In this document: piece after piece, positions 62,371 through 64,000 of the stretch
Numbering within the stretch: the stretch's first letter is position 1
Layout: each line of letters opens with the position of its first letter
From: Torymus aiolomorphi
Lineage: Eukaryota; Arthropoda; Insecta; Hymenoptera; Torymidae
DNA length: 64,000 nt
Assembly (NCBI GenBank): GCA_036365515.1
Contig: CM070877.1
Span: forward strand, 115,787,321 to 115,851,320
Direction of reading: 5' to 3'
Translations under genes and position numbers: made by a program
The notes under the pieces: generated by a model
What the model was told of the DNA's origin: nothing
The model's database searches: none
What the model saw: the letters and a program-made list of their open reading frames with translations, nothing else

Positions 62371-62918
62371 CTATTTTTTTTTGTGAAATTTTAAGTTGGA
62401 ACCTCTGCAGAAACTTTAAAAAAAAAATTGTGTTTTTGAATGTATTTAGTTTCATTATCAATCATAATAAGTGTATATAGAATAATATTTTTACTATAAA
62501 CTTAACTGTCTTAAAATTTCTATATTATTGTAGTATGCTTATATTATGCTTAATGACCGTTCTTTTATGAAAAAAATCGATAAGTTTCATAAATGCTATA
62601 GTTTGAGATTGAGAATATTTTTTTCTATCCATTAACCGATCTAGCTTGTAATGTTTGTATATTTGGCGTATGTTATACCTATCGGCATAACGATTTTTTA
62701 GCCATTTCATCCAAATCCCAAATAGGCGGGATAAGCGAGTTCCATGAAAATAGTATATACATTTTAACACGACCAAACAATAAAAAGTTTAATAAAATGA
62801 TAAACCCAAATATAATATGAATGAAAAAGGCGAGTTTCACATAGAAGAATACCTTCCCACAAAGATGCAGGACAAGAATACTGCAATAAAATAAAAAAAA
62901 ATCTAAATTCCAAATAGG
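62371..62918. other. AT-rich, likely intronic, no feature
   Basis: No RR-like exon was found here on the minus strand. A CCAAATCCCAAATAGGCGGG segment at about 62710 resembles CCAAATAGGGTAAAAGTGGG at 62910. Confidence 0.5.
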
Positions 62919-63612
62919 GTAAAAGTGGGTATTACCGCGGTTTTTCAGCACGGGCGTCTTATAGTACACGAATTAAAAGCTTTGCCTCGATGATTTAAGT
63001 TGAATTCTTTTTTTAACTCTTCTTTAACTTACCAGAAATGCAAAAATGACTCTTATCATATGATAAAAACATATAGTTAATTAATAAATGCAATCTAAAA
63101 AATAGATCCGAGGCCGATATTACTGCGGGTATGATTGAATTACCGCGGGGGTTTTACCGTGTGTATGATGGATTACCGCGGGGGTATTACTACGGAATTT
63201 TACCTTGAGCTTGTTATATTATTTATAATTTTATAACCGAAAAAATGAACATATCTGTATATTTTTACATCATATTTCATTTAGAACATAGCAGTTGGCA
63301 AATGTTCTCATATATATTGTAGACTTCTTGATTTCACTGTTTTGAGGTTACATTGGACCAATGCCGCACTAATACCAGCAATCGTATTTGTATACAAATG
63401 ACGGTATTACCGCGGATGGCCAGACAATAATGTAGTATATTCATACAAATAATGCTTTATTCTCTTTTTAAGACGATTTTTTATATTAATTAATATTTTG
63501 TATGATCGAATAAATATTAAATGCTGAATTATACTATGAAAAATCAAAATTGCAGAGCGCTTTTCGTCGATCCGTGGTAATGGCAGCGTCCGCGGTAATA
63601 GCCACATTTGAG
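62919..63612. repeat. Element with ATTACCGCGG repeats and short inverted ends
   Basis: The start GTAAAAGTGGGTATTACCGC is approximately inverted at the end (GCGGTAATAGCCACATTTGA). Further copies or near-copies of ATTACCGCGG lie at about 63118, 63145, 63173, 63188, 63408 and 63572-63600. No gene is present. It looks like a non-autonomous element. Confidence 0.6.
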
Positions 63613-64000
63613 GCGTTTCACGTCAACTGTCCCAGCGCGCGGCGCGCGAGTCCTAAATCGTGCTATTTTTAACTCATGTTTATGATACTAAAATGTACTT
63701 AAAAAAATTGTTCGATAAACGTTTTCGACGTATTTTTTCCTCAGCTTTCCAATGACGTAAACAGTTTTTCTAAAATTTTTCATTTTCAGCTTCAAAAAGT
63801 ACAAAACATGTTATATCTCGTAAAGTGTATTTTTAATATTTTTTTTTACCCTCTAAATCGAAAACTGAGCATTTTTTACGTAGGATAGGATATTTTCCAA
63901 AGAGTGCCCGAGATGTTTTTTGCGAGAAATAGAATGCGAAAGTGTTTTTGAAGATGAAAATAGAAAATTTCGAAAAAACTACCTACATTATTCGAAAGCT
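63613..64000. other. AT-rich sequence to the window end, no gene
   Basis: GCGCGCGGCGCGCGAG near 63634 is a small GC-rich spot. The remainder is non-coding and resembles the AT-rich 'TCGTAAAGTG...' style of dispersed repeat. Confidence 0.5.

Noticed and set aside
62525..62969. Hydrophobic ORFs on the minus strand
   Set aside because: Phe/Ile/Leu-rich reading of AT-rich DNA, with no RR similarity to link them to the cuticular gene.

Overview
The window reads as a repeat-dominated stretch of an arthropod nuclear genome, most likely an insect. The evidence is an intron-bearing cuticular protein gene of the Rebers-Riddiford (RR) type at about 61.3-62.0 kb, together with R1-clade non-LTR elements, BEL/Pao, Ty3/Gypsy, mariner, pogo-like, Penelope-like and foldback elements. 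A hymenopteran would fit, but nothing here proves the order. Nearly everything except the cuticular gene is mobile or repeat DNA. No tRNA, rRNA or CRISPR structure was seen.

Layout. 1-3.7 kb: the 5' part of an R1-clade retrotransposon on the minus strand, lying against a (TG)n/(CA)n microsatellite. 3.8-6.4 kb: AT-rich repeats with a 0.53-kb foldback between two copies of a ~310-bp repeat. 6.4-8.4 kb: remains of a second non-LTR element (DUF4780-like ORF1, RNase H). 8.77-12.09 kb: a BEL/Pao element with 5-bp target duplications, a large 5' deletion and a MITE at the deletion junction. 12.1-14.6 kb: a broken Mutator-like transposase, G/C-rich low-complexity DNA and an orphan ORF.

14.62-36.02 kb is a nest. 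Decayed Gypsy element A (4-bp duplications AGAA) is split inside its integrase by a Penelope-like composite (14-bp duplications, inverted end copies). That composite carries a pogo-like element (TA duplications) and a foldback with ~0.8-0.9-kb arms. Between those arms sits Gypsy element B (4-bp duplications CTGT), which has lost its gag/protease end but keeps an open 985-codon pol frame and extra ORFs downstream of pol.

36.5-37.4 kb: another foldback. 37.78-39.07 kb: a full-length mariner with an uninterrupted transposase. 40.05-46.43 kb: a 6.4-kb foldback made of about 36 copies of a ~165-bp satellite in alternating orientation, with matching 9-bp target duplications; this is the most striking object in the window. 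48.44-54.71 kb: a DNA transposon with ~750-bp terminal inverted repeats and a decayed DDE_Tnp_4/SWIM transposase, with a TTAA-flanked MITE in one repeat. 54.79-59.40 kb: Gypsy element C, young (identical 198-bp LTRs, 5-bp duplications), with gag-pro, a textbook -1 slippery heptamer and an open pol; its one visible defect is an in-frame TGA in gag. 59.4-64 kb: AT-rich DNA with small MITEs, the cuticular protein exon on the minus strand, a 28-bp minisatellite next to it and a repeat rich in ATTACCGCGG.

All coordinates and motifs were read by eye. Family names rest on motif recognition; no database search was run.
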